A program made the position numbers and the translations under genes. From contig CM041196.1 in NCBI GenBank assembly GCA_023078555.1, forward strand, positions 9,132,985-9,196,984: a stretch of DNA of 64,000 bases, written 5' to 3'. The stretch is from Ulva prolifera (taxonomy: Eukaryota > Chlorophyta > Ulvophyceae > Ulvales > Ulvaceae). Below the pieces are notes generated by a model, which was given only the letters and a program-made list of their open reading frames with translations, ran no database searches and had not been told where the DNA came from. Positions 12,536 through 24,366 of this stretch are shown here, in pieces. The first letter of the stretch is position 1. The number at the start of each line of letters is the position of its first letter.

Positions 12536-14097
12536 CTACTTGAAGAGGCGCAGGAGGCGGTTGCGGCGGCCGCGGGGGGCCTGCTTGCCGGCCTCCGCCT
12601 CTGCCCCCCGCTGCGAATTCGTCGCACCCGCCGCCCGCTGCGAAGCCTGCACCCGCACCCGGGAGAATGGCCCCCGAGACTTGGTGCGCTGCCCCCCAGC
12701 CGCCGCAGCAGGTGCGGTCGGCCCTCCCTTGCCGGAGCCTGTGCTGCCGCTGGTACCGTGCAGTGTGCTTGCTGCCGTGGTGTCCGGGGGAGCGCGCTTT
12801 GACACTGTGCGTTTGGGGGAGGCGCGCCGCCGCAGGCTCCTCCGCATCGTCGTCTGCGCAGAGTCGCCGGCGGACTCGGCAGGCGGCCGCTGGTCGCGGC
12901 GCTGTGCTGAATCGCATGCATGAACCGCGCCACCACGCTTCACCTTTGCAGCGCACGCCGGCACCACCGCCGGCGCCACTTCCGGGGCCGCGGGTGCCGG
13001 CGGACGGGCCACGACTGCCGGGGCCGGCGGCACCGCCGCGCGGGCCGCCGGAGCCGGCGCCGGTGCCGGAGGAGGCACCAGCTTGGCCATGTGAGGCGGC
13101 GCCGGGGCCGGCGCCGCGGCGCGCGCCGACGCCGGGGCGCGCCGCGGCCGGGGCGGGACTGACTGCGGCGGCTCGGGCGGCACACGCAGACGGAGCTGCG
13201 TGACCTTCCCACCTCCGCGGGGGGACGGGCGCGTGTGCCGGCTCTGAACCGTGGTGCGGCTGGTGGGGCCGACGGAGTGGGGCTTCTCCGGGGTGTAGCC
13301 GTACCGAGGGCTCCTCGGCACGGCGCGACCGGTCGACTGCGGCTGCATGCTGCGCGCGCTGAGCTTCGAGAAGCCCGCTGTGCTGCCGTTTTCGCTGGGG
13401 CCGCCGGCTGCGGCAGAGGCGTAGCCGCGGTCGTCGGCGTCCAGGGCGGCGCGGCGGTCGTCGGAGGGCCGCTGGCGCCGCCGGAAGCCACTGGTGCGGC
13501 GGATGCCCTCGACGCAGGCGACATCCACGGTGTCCCCTGTAGCGATGTCAATCGTTGCACGTACGTTCGGTTTCAAACGTACAGGAGTCGTCCATATGTC
13601 AGGCGGCATGGCTGCAGGGCCTGCGCTGTGGTTGCCTCAATGTAGACCAATGGTTGACAATTTGTTGCGATGGCAACGAGATGGGGGAATGTGTTTACAT
13701 GATATACTGATGCCATGTTTGACATGTGAGTACAAGCCGAGCGACACCAGAGTGCTGTCAGCAGAGGCCTCTGACACACTCCGTCAATAGGTTGGTGGGG
13801 GAGAGCGCACAGCACGAGAACAGGGCTTGGGTGCGCCACGAGTCGGTGCTGGACGGCCCAGAGTCATGCAGCAGGTCCCCGTGGCAGGCAAACGATGCCG
13901 CCCCGCCGGCTGCAGTCATTAGCATGCTCGGCACATGCAGCGCCACGCTTCCGCTGGACCCCGCCCGTCCATCCCCCGCCCCATGGCCACCCGCCGCCGC
14001 CTTCGCCCCCAACGGCGACGCAGCGGGAGCCGCGTCGGCCGCGGCCGCCAGCGGCGGCTCCGACGTGCACAGCACGGTGCACATCACGTTGCTCCGC

Positions 14098-14128
<31 letters not shown>

Positions 14129-17100
14129 GCGGGGGCGGCGGCGCGTCCGCCGCCACGGCGTCCACACTGTGGCCGATGCTGCGCGCCCGGCGCCGCTCCC
14201 CAGCACGTGCGGCGCCGCAGGCGGCCGCCGGCAGGCGGCTGGAGCCGCCGTGCTGCCCGGCCCCACGCGGGGACATGCTGGCGATGTCACAGGCCGTGCG
14301 GAAGAGGTCAAACTCGGCACCGGAGGACACAGACGAAGACACCGGCGAGTCTGGCAGCATGGCCGGGAGGGCGACGCGGGAGAAGAGGGCAGTGGAGTTG
14401 ATGGTGCCCGGGGTGGCAGACATCAGCATGCGGGTCGAGACAGCCTGGTAGGCCTGGTAGGCCACAGGGTCGGCGTCCATGAGGCGGGAGGTGACGTTGG
14501 CGCCCAGCACGGAGCTGTCCTACACAGCACGCGATCCCCTGTGGCTACCAGTGCGGAGTACGCGCTCGCTACCGGCAGCGTGTAAAGTAAAGTAAAATCT
14601 GAATGTACTGAGCCGAATCCTATTGGACATTGACAACTCCGAGTGAACGGGACCATGTGAGTGCTCTGAGGCAGCTCCACACTGCGGTGCATGCATGCGT
14701 GTCCACGCGCGGCATTGCCGACAATGAGTTTGCAGCGCAGCGGCCCCGGCACGGCATGGACACCACATCAGCATTGCATCGCTCAGCTCGCAGCACAGGG
14801 CCAGCTACACCTCCAGGTCCGGCTCCTACGCTACACCTCCAGGCCGGGCTCGGCAGCCCGAGCATGGTGATGGGTGTGGCCACTGAGTCGTGCAGCGGTC
14901 ACATGGCCTGATTGCCAGAGACAGCCAGACAGTCAACAGTGAGGTTGCCACACACTGGCGCACAGGGGGCAGGTGCCTCTGCAGGGCCTACAGGGTAGCA
15001 GGTGGGGTGGGGTGGGAAGAGAGTTCCGCGCACCTGTACGAGGCCATCAGAGTCGATGTACCGGCCGCGGCTCAGCTCCCGCTGCATATCCTGCAGAAGC
15101 GTGCGCACTTGCGAAAAGGTCGGCCGCTCCGCCGCGTCCGCCGACAGGCACGCCTTCATCGTCAGGGTGTACGTCAGCGGCGCCGCGCGCGACAGCGACG
15201 GGAAGTCAGGGTTCCACCGGAACTCCGTGCGGCTGCGGCGGCGGCGGTGGGAGGCGGTCGCGGCCGCGGCGGTGTCTGAGGCGGCGTCCCGGCACAGCGC
15301 GCACCCGTTCGGCCGCTCGCACCGGCACGTAGTGTCCCTGCACGGCCCATGCATTCGCCCCCGCGCACATGCATGCGTGCTCCGTGCGAGCCGCAGCCGG
15401 GAAGAACATGCAGAGCGTAGGACGAAGCCTGTCAGCAACCATCGTGCGACAGAGCCCAAACAGACATCGCCACGGCCTTGCCATGCTGAGCCGTTGCCGG
15501 AGCAGGCGCGAACACACACACGACAACAGCAGGCGCACTCCCACAAATCAGGGTGCGCCACAGCTGTCCCGTATGTTCAGATCTGCCTCGAGAAGCTGTT
15601 AAATGTGTGCTGAGGGTGTGGAACTGTGTAGGTGCATCGCTGCTTGCGGTTGCATGTCTGGTGCTGTTCGCAGTCGGTGCTCTGCCGACGTCTGGCCTGG
15701 GTCATTATTCGTATTGCTGTCCCAGATGGCTGAATGGAATCGCAGCTGGCCTCTCGCAGCCTCGGTTCAGGAACGCACTTGATGATGTAGACGGACTTGC
15801 CGGCCATGAGCTCCCACATGATGACGCCGAAGGAGTAGACGTCGCTCGCGCGGTGCAGCCGGTGCTCCCGCACCACCTCCGGCGCGACGAAGAACGGCGT
15901 GCCCTGCCGCACGTTGGACATGTGGCTGCGGCCAGCCTGCATGCGCGCCGCCATGCCGAAGTCCGCGATCTTGGCCGTCACGCGGCCCCGCCGCAGCGCC
16001 GTCTCCGCCGTCGGCGCGTCCGCCACGTCAAACTGCACGTGCGGCGGGCCCTGTCAGCGGGCTGCTGTGGCTCAGCATGTGGTCGTCGGGCCACCGTTCC
16101 CGTCCTTCGCACTCGCGGACACGGAAGGGTCTGGCGCAAAGATCGCAGGGGCGACGGTGTCAGCTTGGAACGGCGGGGCGCACCTTGAGGAGGACATTGG
16201 AGGGGTTGAGGTCGCCGTGGCAGATGCGCTTCGCATGCATGTAGGCCATGCCGGCGGCGATGTCCTGCATCACGCGCACGAGGTGCTCCCAGCGCTGCCC
16301 CAGGAAGCCCGGCGCAAACACACCCTTCGCGATCAGCGCCCGCAGCGTACCGCCATTGCAGAATTCCTGCATGAATGCGCGCCATGCGTGTTTTGTGCGC
16401 ATTGCAGCGGACCCAAGGGGCGCGAGATGTCTGCACGGTGTCTGTGCGGAGCAGCGGCCACACATCTCATCGGCAGGTACGGTCCCAGCAGCACGGCCCT
16501 CGTTATAGCCGCAGTCGCCCCTGACCAGCGCAGCATGACCCAGTGCAGCACAGCATTGCGGCATGGCACAGGACACAGCCCGCCAAAGCACAGCAGGGCA
16601 CGGCATGGCGCAGCGTAGCACACGGCCCGCTAAAGCACAGCAGGGCCGACCTGCACGAGGTAGAACTTGAAGACGGCGAGCTCGTTGGAGGCCCCGGAGT
16701 TGTCCACGGAGCGGATGTCGTGGCTGTAGGTGGCAACGACGTTGCTGTGGCTGAGGTTGCTCGCGATCGCTGCCTCGCTCGCGATCGACGCCGTCTGCTG
16801 CTGCTCGGGCTCGCTCTGGAAGAGGATCGTCTTGATGGCCACCGGCAGGCCTCGCCACAGGCCTGCATGCATGGCGCTGCACCTCAGCCCTTGTGCCCCC
16901 GACTCACCACAGGCCGGCTGCCGCGGCACCCATGCCGACATTGTCTGGAGGACTGCAGACGTGCAGCATGGAACGGCATCCAGCATCGGAAGGAGTTCAG
17001 GGCCTCGCAGGCAGGGAACGAGGGGAGCGAGAGGATCCACGCAATTCCACTCATTCATCACACTGCAAACACCATCTCCAGGCAGGCCAGGGAGGGGGGG

Positions 17101-17970
17101 GGGGGGGGGGGCGCGCCATGGTAGACGATGCCGTAGCCGCCACGGCCGAGCACCGAGAATATCTGGAGCTCGTCCTCCTGCAGGTCCTTGCGCAGCTGCC
17201 CCTGCAGGGACACGACGGCGGACGCGACGCTCTCACGTACGCTCGCCACTGTCAGCTCCGCGGCCGACGCGTACCCGTCCTCCGTGGACGCGCGCGAGCC
17301 GCGGCCGCCGCCGAGGCTGCCGCTGCGCGTCACCGAGCCTCCGCTCACCGCGTCCGTGTCGCTGCCCGCGGGGCGGGACGCGGCAGTGCGTGGGGGCCGC
17401 GGCCGGCCGGACGAGCGGCGGTCGCTGTCCGCCGGGGGGAACACGCGCACGCGGCGGATCGGGTTGGACGACGTCGCGGACGTGTGCATGAGCGTCGAGT
17501 CGCTGGTGCCGCACTCGATCAGGTCGAGGATTGGGTGGCTACGGGGCGCTCCGACGTAGCCGCGGTGCACGGCGGGCTGCGAGATTGTGCTGGAGACCCC
17601 AGACAGCGGCTCCTCGGATGACGGGGCGGCCTGGCGGCTCCGCTGCGGCACGAGGAATGCCGCCGTGGCGGGCTGCGGTGTCCCCCGCGGCGAGACAAAG
17701 GGGGAGACGCGGGGAGAGACACGGGGCGAGCGGGCCTTGGGGGCGAGGCAGGCGCGTGCTGGGTGCTGCGTGCTGTGCGCCTGGCATATGTTGAGCAGGT
17801 GGCACAGCGTGAGGCATGCATGGAGGCAGGTGGTGCGGAAGAGGGCCGCGGCGGCAGCGAGGGCGGTGCAGAGGAGCGCGGCTATGGGTGCGGCCTCGGC
17901 TGGGGCTGCTGACGGCGGCGTGCCGGCGCGGAGGGGCGGTTCGGCTGCGGCTGGTGGCCGGGGCGCTGGG
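12536..17970 (-). CDS. RLK1: membrane receptor-like kinase, TKL type, catalytic residues intact (5' end unresolved)
   Basis: Eight minus-strand exons fit in phase: 17970-17117, 16862-16651, 16366-16184, 16032-15779, 15337-15034, 14519-13778 and 13536-12536, with at least one more expected upstream. The first listed exon holds a hydrophobic segment (AAPIAALLCTALAAAAALF), probably the membrane helix, a Ser-rich juxtamembrane part and the glycine loop GRGGYGIVYHG. Then come VAIK, the catalytic loop CHGDLNPSN (HGD in place of HRD), ADFG, GTPFFVAPEV and SDVYSFGVIMWEL. Helix I has AERPTF. The tail of about 580 residues has a long proline run and a basic end, RRNRLLRLFK. It should phosphorylate Ser/Thr (or Tyr) at a membrane. 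The ectodomain and signal peptide seen in RLK2 and RLK3 were not found upstream of 17970. The first donor is GC, not GT. The 13778/13536 junction is chosen by phase only. Confidence 0.78.
14582..14658 (-). mobile_element. 5'-truncated SINE-like fragment in an RLK1 intron
   Basis: It carries the tail (gtaaagtaaa in plus orientation) and the block attggacattgacaactcc shared with the complete copy at 22922-23181, then stops shortly after gggaccat. It lies in the RLK1 intron 15033-14520 and is in the same orientation as that gene. Confidence 0.6.
17094..17117 (-). other. Unusual GC splice donor followed by a C18 tract in RLK1
   Basis: On the coding strand the exon ends TACCATG and the intron begins gcgcg followed by 18 C. 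In RLK2 and RLK3 the intron at exactly this residue and phase begins gtatgc and gtgcgc. So the RLK1 donor looks like a gtgcgc site with its T changed to C. Either it is used as a GC-AG intron, or splicing here is weakened and a short proline-rich extension with an early stop would result. Confidence 0.55.
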
Positions 17971-20787
17971 CTGCACAGATAAAGGAGGTCAGTGCATGCA
18001 CCTGGGCGTGTGGCTATGTTGCAGGGGGATGTGGCCGTGGGAGCCGCTGCCACATGTATGTGGGGATGACGAGAAGGTGTGTGGAAGGTGAAACAGTGAC
18101 GCACGCAGCTGTGCCATTGGGTGCTATTTCGTGTCACACAGCACTGAGCAGATTCTCGGGACAGGAATGCGGACAAGTTCAGTCTGAGCCCAATTGGTGC
18201 ACTCAGGAGGTCGGTGTTACACAATCGTGCACGCATGTAGGTAAATGGATGGATACGCAGGCACAGTTGGTGCCAACTGTGCAGTAGACTGTCAGGAGGC
18301 GCTGGGGCTGCAACTTGCTGAGCTGGTGCTTCTAGGCACAACAGTGCAAGATGCTCGGGCGTGCCACGGGCTCAGTGGTGCTGCGGAATGCGCCTTCTGC
18401 CTGGATGTTGTCAGACCTGGACGTCGTTGGGCACGAGCGATATACTCGCAAGGTACTCGCGCTCGTGGATGCGGCTGCCACTTCAGTCGCTGTTCACATA
18501 ACATCACGATGCGTCCCTGGCAAGTTACCGACACTGCAAGCATCGGCGAGCATGCTGGGAAGGGCTGGTGTGCCTGTTTGGACGCCGTTGCGATGCTCGC
18601 TGCACCGTGCGAGGCCCAGGTGCACATCGCATCACACAGCAGGCAACGTGTCAGTGTCAGTGTCTAAACCACGTAGCAGTCGGAAGTCGTAGGGAAGGAG
18701 ACCACGGCATCATCATAGTGTGAGGCTGTGAGACGTCTGCCATGCTCGCCCGGACCGATACCCGACGCGCGAGTCGGCGCAGGTCTGTTAGGAAATTCAG
18801 GCATCGAAGTTGACCAATGTTTGCTGACTGCGCTCATCTGCAGCGCTTATGAAAGCAAGGACTGCCGCAGGTACGTTGGCCAGCGCTGCAACGAGGTCAA
18901 CGCCTGTGCGCGCCTCAACCTGGTTGATCGATTGACCGAGCCAGAAGTATTACGCCAAGATCTATTAGGAGAGCGCTCTGAACAGATCATTCATGCATAT
19001 GCTCATGCCCTTGCAAGACAACCGCATCACGCACAGCCCGCAGATTGGGTAATACGACAGACTTGGCACTACCTCGGAAGGCTGCAAAAGATGTCAATAT
19101 GGCAACAGATGTATATAAATGTAGTGCAGGTGTGACGTTTGTTCGGCTGAGTCATGGGACTGTGTGCGTTCATGCCTCAGATGTCTGGGCATGCTTCATG
19201 TATTGCCCAGCTCGAGACCACTTGGTACATCAGCACCTTACCGATATGCAGGCAGGAGCGCAGCTGCAAAACCAGCCAAGAAAACACGAATGTACTGGCT
19301 TCCACTGCTTGCGAAGCATCGCGTCCGGAAGTCAAGCGCGCATATTCATGGACACTACCACGCATCGCAGCCGCGCACCACCGCCACTACGGCCTGGGCC
19401 CTACAAGACTCTGTTTTGTAGGGGTTGGATATAACGATTCCAGAGTATTACACATCAGCCATGGCAGCTTGATGCATGCCAAACGAAACAGGTAGGTGTA
19501 CATGCAACACCTATCAGCTGAGTAATGCCAGCATGTTGAGTCATGATCGTCGAACGGGCAAGCAGTGCGCGACGTAGATGGCGACGATATCCAGGCAAAA
19601 GCTCATATTTCATCTATTATTGAGATATGAACAAAGATAGCTATATGGTCGGTGGCGCGGGCGTCCAATGCAGACTTTGCAGCGAGAACAGTGATGAAGA
19701 CCAGGTGCACGCAGTGGCGACATAGAAGGCTATAACATGATTGCATCGGCATCAATACGCAATAAATCAGAATCGTCTTCATTTTCTGGGCACAAATCCA
19801 CCCATCGAAGCTGATCAGAAATGTTCTCCGCGAGTCATAGCCATCTGAGTGGCCGCGAGTAAAGACATCGCAACACGAGTCGCTGCACACCTTTCTGATA
19901 CTTTATTTGTCTCATCACTGTGAGTGTGGCCAAGTGGCTGAATGCCTTTCGGGCTCTTCTCCTCGGTGTCCCAGGTATACGCACGGCCGAAGCTGCCGTT
20001 GCGAGTCTCCGCAACCTGCCCCCGGCGAGTCTTCATGCCAGATTGGGCTGATAGTGAAGGAAAAATTACCTCTTCACATGGTATATGCTCATCATGGGGA
20101 TGCAGTCTGGCTGGCCTTCAGGTGCTGGCCTGCTGAACATCATAATTATCCAGGCCGCGTGCGTATAGCCCACAGATCCCGTACACAGCCGCGGGGAAGC
20201 CGAGGCGAGACATCATGATATGCAAATGAACTTAAGCAATGACATCGTTGCCACTTGAGTTGACCACGGGCGCTCAGGTGCACGAGAGCGAGCACGCCGA
20301 GCGCCAGTGCTGTTCATGACGCGCGGTTGTGGCGTAGGTGCGATTGGCGTATGGTCTTCCATGTTTGATTGCTAACCCGAGTCGTGCGTGCCATGTCGAA
20401 CATCAGCACGTCCAGACCGACGCAATTGAGTAGTACTTACGACGGCCGTGAATTTATGAGCAAATCTCGGGATGAAATGATGTACGCGCGCTAGTAAAGC
20501 ACCCCCATCACGGCTGTATGTATGTACCGTTATTGATATCGATCTCAGACCACACGTGCCTGTGAATGCACGCGGATACGCCGACTGGCGTGCATGGTCA
20601 GCGATGGCGTAGTTGCTGTCCGGTGCGCACAGTGGGTGCCCAGCCTAGGAGCGGTACACGGGCTCGGGCTCGGGCTGTGCGCCGGCCGCAGGTGTGTGGC
20701 AGAAGACAAAGACGGATCACCACGCAGAGATTAATTCGTGTGGGACTCGTGTATGTGGCAGTTTTGTCTGCACCCTCCTTCTTGTAT

Positions 20788-20963
20788 AGCTGATGCATGC
20801 CTCGAGTTGGCTGTGGTGACTTAATTAAGTGGCTATTGGGTTGAGTGCATTTGATCACAATGCTATGCAGTATTATAATACTGCATAGCATTGTGATCAA
20901 ATGCACTCAACCCAATAGCCACTTAATTAAGTCACCACAGCCAACTCGAGGCATGCATCAGCT
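20788..20963. repeat. Perfect 176-bp palindrome with no spacer
   Basis: The 88 bases 20788-20875 are the exact reverse complement of 20876-20963, with the axis inside tattataata. Pairing fails at the next base out on each side (20787 against 20964). Both arms therefore encode the same peptide start on opposite strands. It could be a fold-back element, a replication or repair product, or a library or assembly fold-back artefact. Confidence 0.95.
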
Positions 20964-21840
20964 CAAGGCAGATCTCCTTGAATCACTGCCCCTGGCAACG
21001 CTGATTCTTCATATGGAAGGTCACCGGTCTCGGTCTCGCGTCCGCACGGTCTCGCGTCCGCACACAAGCAGGCCCCCTCACTATAGTGTGACACTAGCAA
21101 CACTCCACAGCTAGCTCACTGATTTCATGGCAGAGCTGCTGTACGTACGATTCGGGAGCTGAGAGATGTCGAGAGAGATGCTTGAGATACCCGGCCATTC
21201 ACTCTTCAGTGTCACATTGTGAACAAGCACTTTTCAGTGAAGTTTCATTTGGAGTCCACCAGCCAGTCAGAGCCCTATGCATATGCCATATGCACTGCAT
21301 ACGGCCATACGCATGCACATATGTGCACTTGCAACATGTTGCACCTGGCAAAAGCAGGCAGCATCTGCTGAAGCTGTGAAAGCATGCTGGCACTCCACTT
21401 CTGCAGCTGCACCTGCACCTGCACTTGGAGATGCATTCTTACATGCATTCATGCTCTGCGCCGGTTGAGTGTGGCGTTGTGCAAGGGGAATGCTCTTGTG
21501 CTCCGTGCAGGGCTTCAATCTTTGGCTGGCATCACCGGTAGGGCTGTGGTACGTGCTCGTGCCCGGCCTAGTGCCATGACTGCGTGAGTGGATATGCGTG
21601 TGAATTCCTAGCGATGGCTCGCTGCCCGGCCTCTGTCCTTTGTAACTACATGCATTCATCACATTGTCACAGATGATTTGCATGCATATGCATCAGATTC
21701 GCCATCAACACACCTGCAGTCATGTATACAGACCACCATGGCCATGTATATAGGCCAGCCTGACCTGTTGGTGGCCTAACATTTTTTGCAGTATACACAT
21801 GCCCCGTGTTCTTTTGTTGTGTTAGCTAGTAGCTAGTGGG

Positions 21841-22264
21841 TTACAAAAGAGTGAACGGGAGAAGACAAACACCACAACGTTAACCGAATCTCATCCGCAT
21901 CAACAGCAACACATACACACGCGACCACACCACAACCGCACCCACACCTCAGTCCGGCAGGATCGCGTGATAGCTATAGCTAACTAGTTTGTTCCCGTCC
22001 ACTCTTCTGTAAACAAGCGCACACGTGCCGTGTGCCGTGCCATCGGAACCATAAAGCGCAGGATCAGATTTGTTTAAAATTTTGGTGTTTGTCTTCTTCG
22101 TTCACTCTTCTGTAAACAAGCGCAGGATGACGTGCAGCTGGCACGCAGCGTGACCGTCGGTGACCCCTGTGTTACAGAATCGTGCCGGGATTCGCTTGTG
22201 TGTGTGCACACACACATTCTCCACGGTTACGAAAGAGTGAACGGGCGCAGACGACCACACCACA
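21841..22264. repeat. Cluster of a dispersed repeat in direct and inverted copies
   Basis: Four copies of one unit occur: 21841-21913 (+), 21993-22021 (-), 22083-22123 (-) and 22226-22264 (+). The core in plus orientation is TTACAAAAGAGTGAACGGG, followed by gaagacaaacacca and, in the fuller copies, accgaatctcat. The two minus copies share cactcttctgtaaacaagcg. The inverted pair 21841/22012 brackets about 130 bp, as terminal inverted repeats would, so a small non-autonomous DNA element (MITE) is one option. No coding capacity is seen. Confidence 0.55.
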
Positions 22265-22528
22265 TGAATCTTCTCCGCAGCGTGCCCTGTACGTCGATCG
22301 TGGCGCAAGCGCGCTCTTATGCATGCATGCATGCAGACCAGTCAGCATCAGCTGATGCAGGGATGCCGCGGCCGCATGCCGCAAGTCCAAGCTCAGCCAT
22401 GACATCGATGTTCACAGCTCGGAAATTTGTCATTCGGCTGCGCGAAGCTGCTCTGGTCAGTAGACGACCGCCGTGGCGCCGTGCCATTGCTCCGTGGAGC
22501 AGATCCGCTTTATATATGTATCTGCGAG

Positions 22529-22575
22529 GTTACAAAAGGGAGGAAATAAATACTGAAACCGAATCTAGAGATCTC
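22529..22575 (+). repeat. Diverged copy of the TTACAAAAG repeat
   Basis: It begins gttacaaaaggg and continues to accgaatctagag, matching the start and the accgaatct block of the family at 21841-22264, with several changes between. Confidence 0.4.
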
Positions 22576-22921
22576 ACTATGTATCTGCGAGCTATCAGCA
22601 GAGCGCCAGCGACGAGCACCCCTCATGATCACGGTTCCGGCAACAGCTCAAAACATCTCTGCAGACGTGTATACATATCACATACACGAGGAGATACATG
22701 AGCAGATACACGAAGTCTGCTGGAAATCTGACTGCAGTAGTCCACGGCTGCGGTGGAAACGTCACGCAGTGCGCGCCCGCTGCGCGTGCCCGTATATCTC
22801 GAGATATGCATCATTCGCGCATGTGTCCGACCAAGAATTCATGGAAGCTTCTTCAGCCACGTGTGCACAGCGGCCTGACGTACTCACTATCCGGCAACCC
22901 GATAGTGCACAAGGCATGTAC

Positions 22922-23181
22922 AGGTAAAGTAAAAAGTAAATCTGAATTTACTGAGTCGTATCCTATTGGACATTGACAACTCCGAACTAACGGGACCACA
23001 TATGCTGAAGGGGTAAACCACCTGGAAACCCCCTTCAGACGACCGTACGCAACTCACAGGGCCTCCTCCTGTGCTAAGCGAGGTGGTCACGTACGGCCGA
23101 TTCCCCAAAGCGCACGCAGAATCGAACCCTCGACCTCCTGAAACGGAGGGGGTAGCTTTTAATCCGTCCTCAACCCATTGG
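22922..23181 (-). mobile_element. Full-length SINE-like element with tRNA-like head
   Basis: Read on the minus strand it starts with a tRNA-like head: an A-box-like tgtccaatgggttgagga, a hairpin cctcc/ggagg, and a B box, gggttcgattc. A unique body of about 150 bp follows, then the 3' block gagttgtcaatgtccaat and a tail of tttac units. Box spacing and order are as in RNA polymerase III promoters. A 7-bp match, acaggta, lies at both ends (22920-22926 and 23182-23188) and may be the target-site duplication. Another long copy is at 43155-43403, and 3' fragments are at 1499 and 14582. Such elements depend on a LINE partner, which is not present here. Confidence 0.65.
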
Positions 23182-23290
23182 ACAGGTATGACGTGTGTGG
23201 ATCCCGGGCACGGCGCGTAAGCCTCGTAGCCGAGTCGCACTACATTCGAATGTATATCATCATATCGTACGATATGAAGATATACATATT

Positions 23291-23340
23291 ATATATCGAT
23301 TCCTACGTTGCCTAGGTAGGCAACGTAGGTATCGATATAT
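23291..23340. repeat. 50-bp hairpin-forming inverted repeat
   Basis: The arms atatatcgat and cctacgttgccta are mirrored around a 2-bp centre, with one T:T mismatch. A 16-bp palindrome catatcgtacgatatg lies just to the left, near 23263. Confidence 0.85.
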
Positions 23341-24307
23341 ACGTTTATAACTTACCAATTCACCGATCACGTTGTACCACTTAGAAAGCATAATAATCAG
23401 CGACCTGTATCTTTTCATCGAGCCTCGAGCATTGTGTGTCAAGCAGCAGCCGCGCTGCACCTCTGGCCACGCTGGTTGCAGCGGTCCGCCACGGATGCGC
23501 CCGCTTCAGAGCCAGCTGACGCATCACAGAAATTTGCACTTTTACATTTTTAGCGTGTCAGGCATCACGTGCATCAGGTTTAAGCATCACGCTTCAAGCG
23601 TCAAATAATGTGAGGCCCCACGTCGAGGCCCCCTTTGGGGCTCGACTTGCGACGTCGTACGCTGCCGCGCCAGTTGCAACGTTAACGTTCAGCTGTTTGC
23701 CTTATTTGTTTTCTTTGTTTACCTGTTTGCCTGTTTGCCTGTTTGCCTTTTACCCGCAAACTCTGTTGTGACACTGATCTCGAGGTACTGCATGCATGGG
23801 CACAGCGTGAGTGAAACTCTTGCGCGATCACATCGAAACAGCGTGTACGTGTGCCGAGATGCAGGCAACCCGATTAGATTCTGGAAGATGTGATGTCGGC
23901 GGCATTCTAGTACATGCAAATGCCCATTGACCTTGACAAGGGAGGCGCATCAACAGAAATATCAATATTGCATTAGGCAATCTGGCTCGCGATATAACTT
24001 GTATACTAGTTGGACTAGTGTACAGTGTACGGTGTTACATAAGACTCTTATGACTCTTATGATAAGAGTGAACAGGCTTGGGCCAACACAGTAAAAGAGT
24101 CTCTTCCGATACACACACTCTCTGACTGGGGACTGATCTCTGATCGAGAGGCTGCTCAAGACAGGTACATGTACCTGTGCGCTTTGCAGAGGCTTTATAT
24201 GGCAAACGTTTAATTAACTATGAACCGACATCGCTGGAAGAGGCCGGCTTCGAATGGCAACATGTGAACTGACGTCGACATCGCTTCAAGCCGGCAAGTG
24301 ATTGCAA

Positions 24308-24366
24308 TTACAAAATAGTGAACGGGAGAAGACAAGCACCAAGACCGAATCTCATTGCAACGGCAT
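24308..24366 (+). repeat. Copy of the TTACAAAAG repeat
   Basis: It carries ttacaaaatagtgaacggg, gaagacaagcacc and accgaatctcat in the same order as the copy at 21841-21913. Confidence 0.55.

Noticed and set aside
19920-20015. tRNA-like A box tggccaagtggctgaatgc
   Set aside because: No proper B box follows at tRNA distance (only a poor gttgcgagtctc) and no cloverleaf can be drawn.
23100-23190. SINE head as a functional tRNA gene
   Set aside because: The B box is good, but the acceptor and T stems do not pair well, and the head continues into a body shared by another copy.
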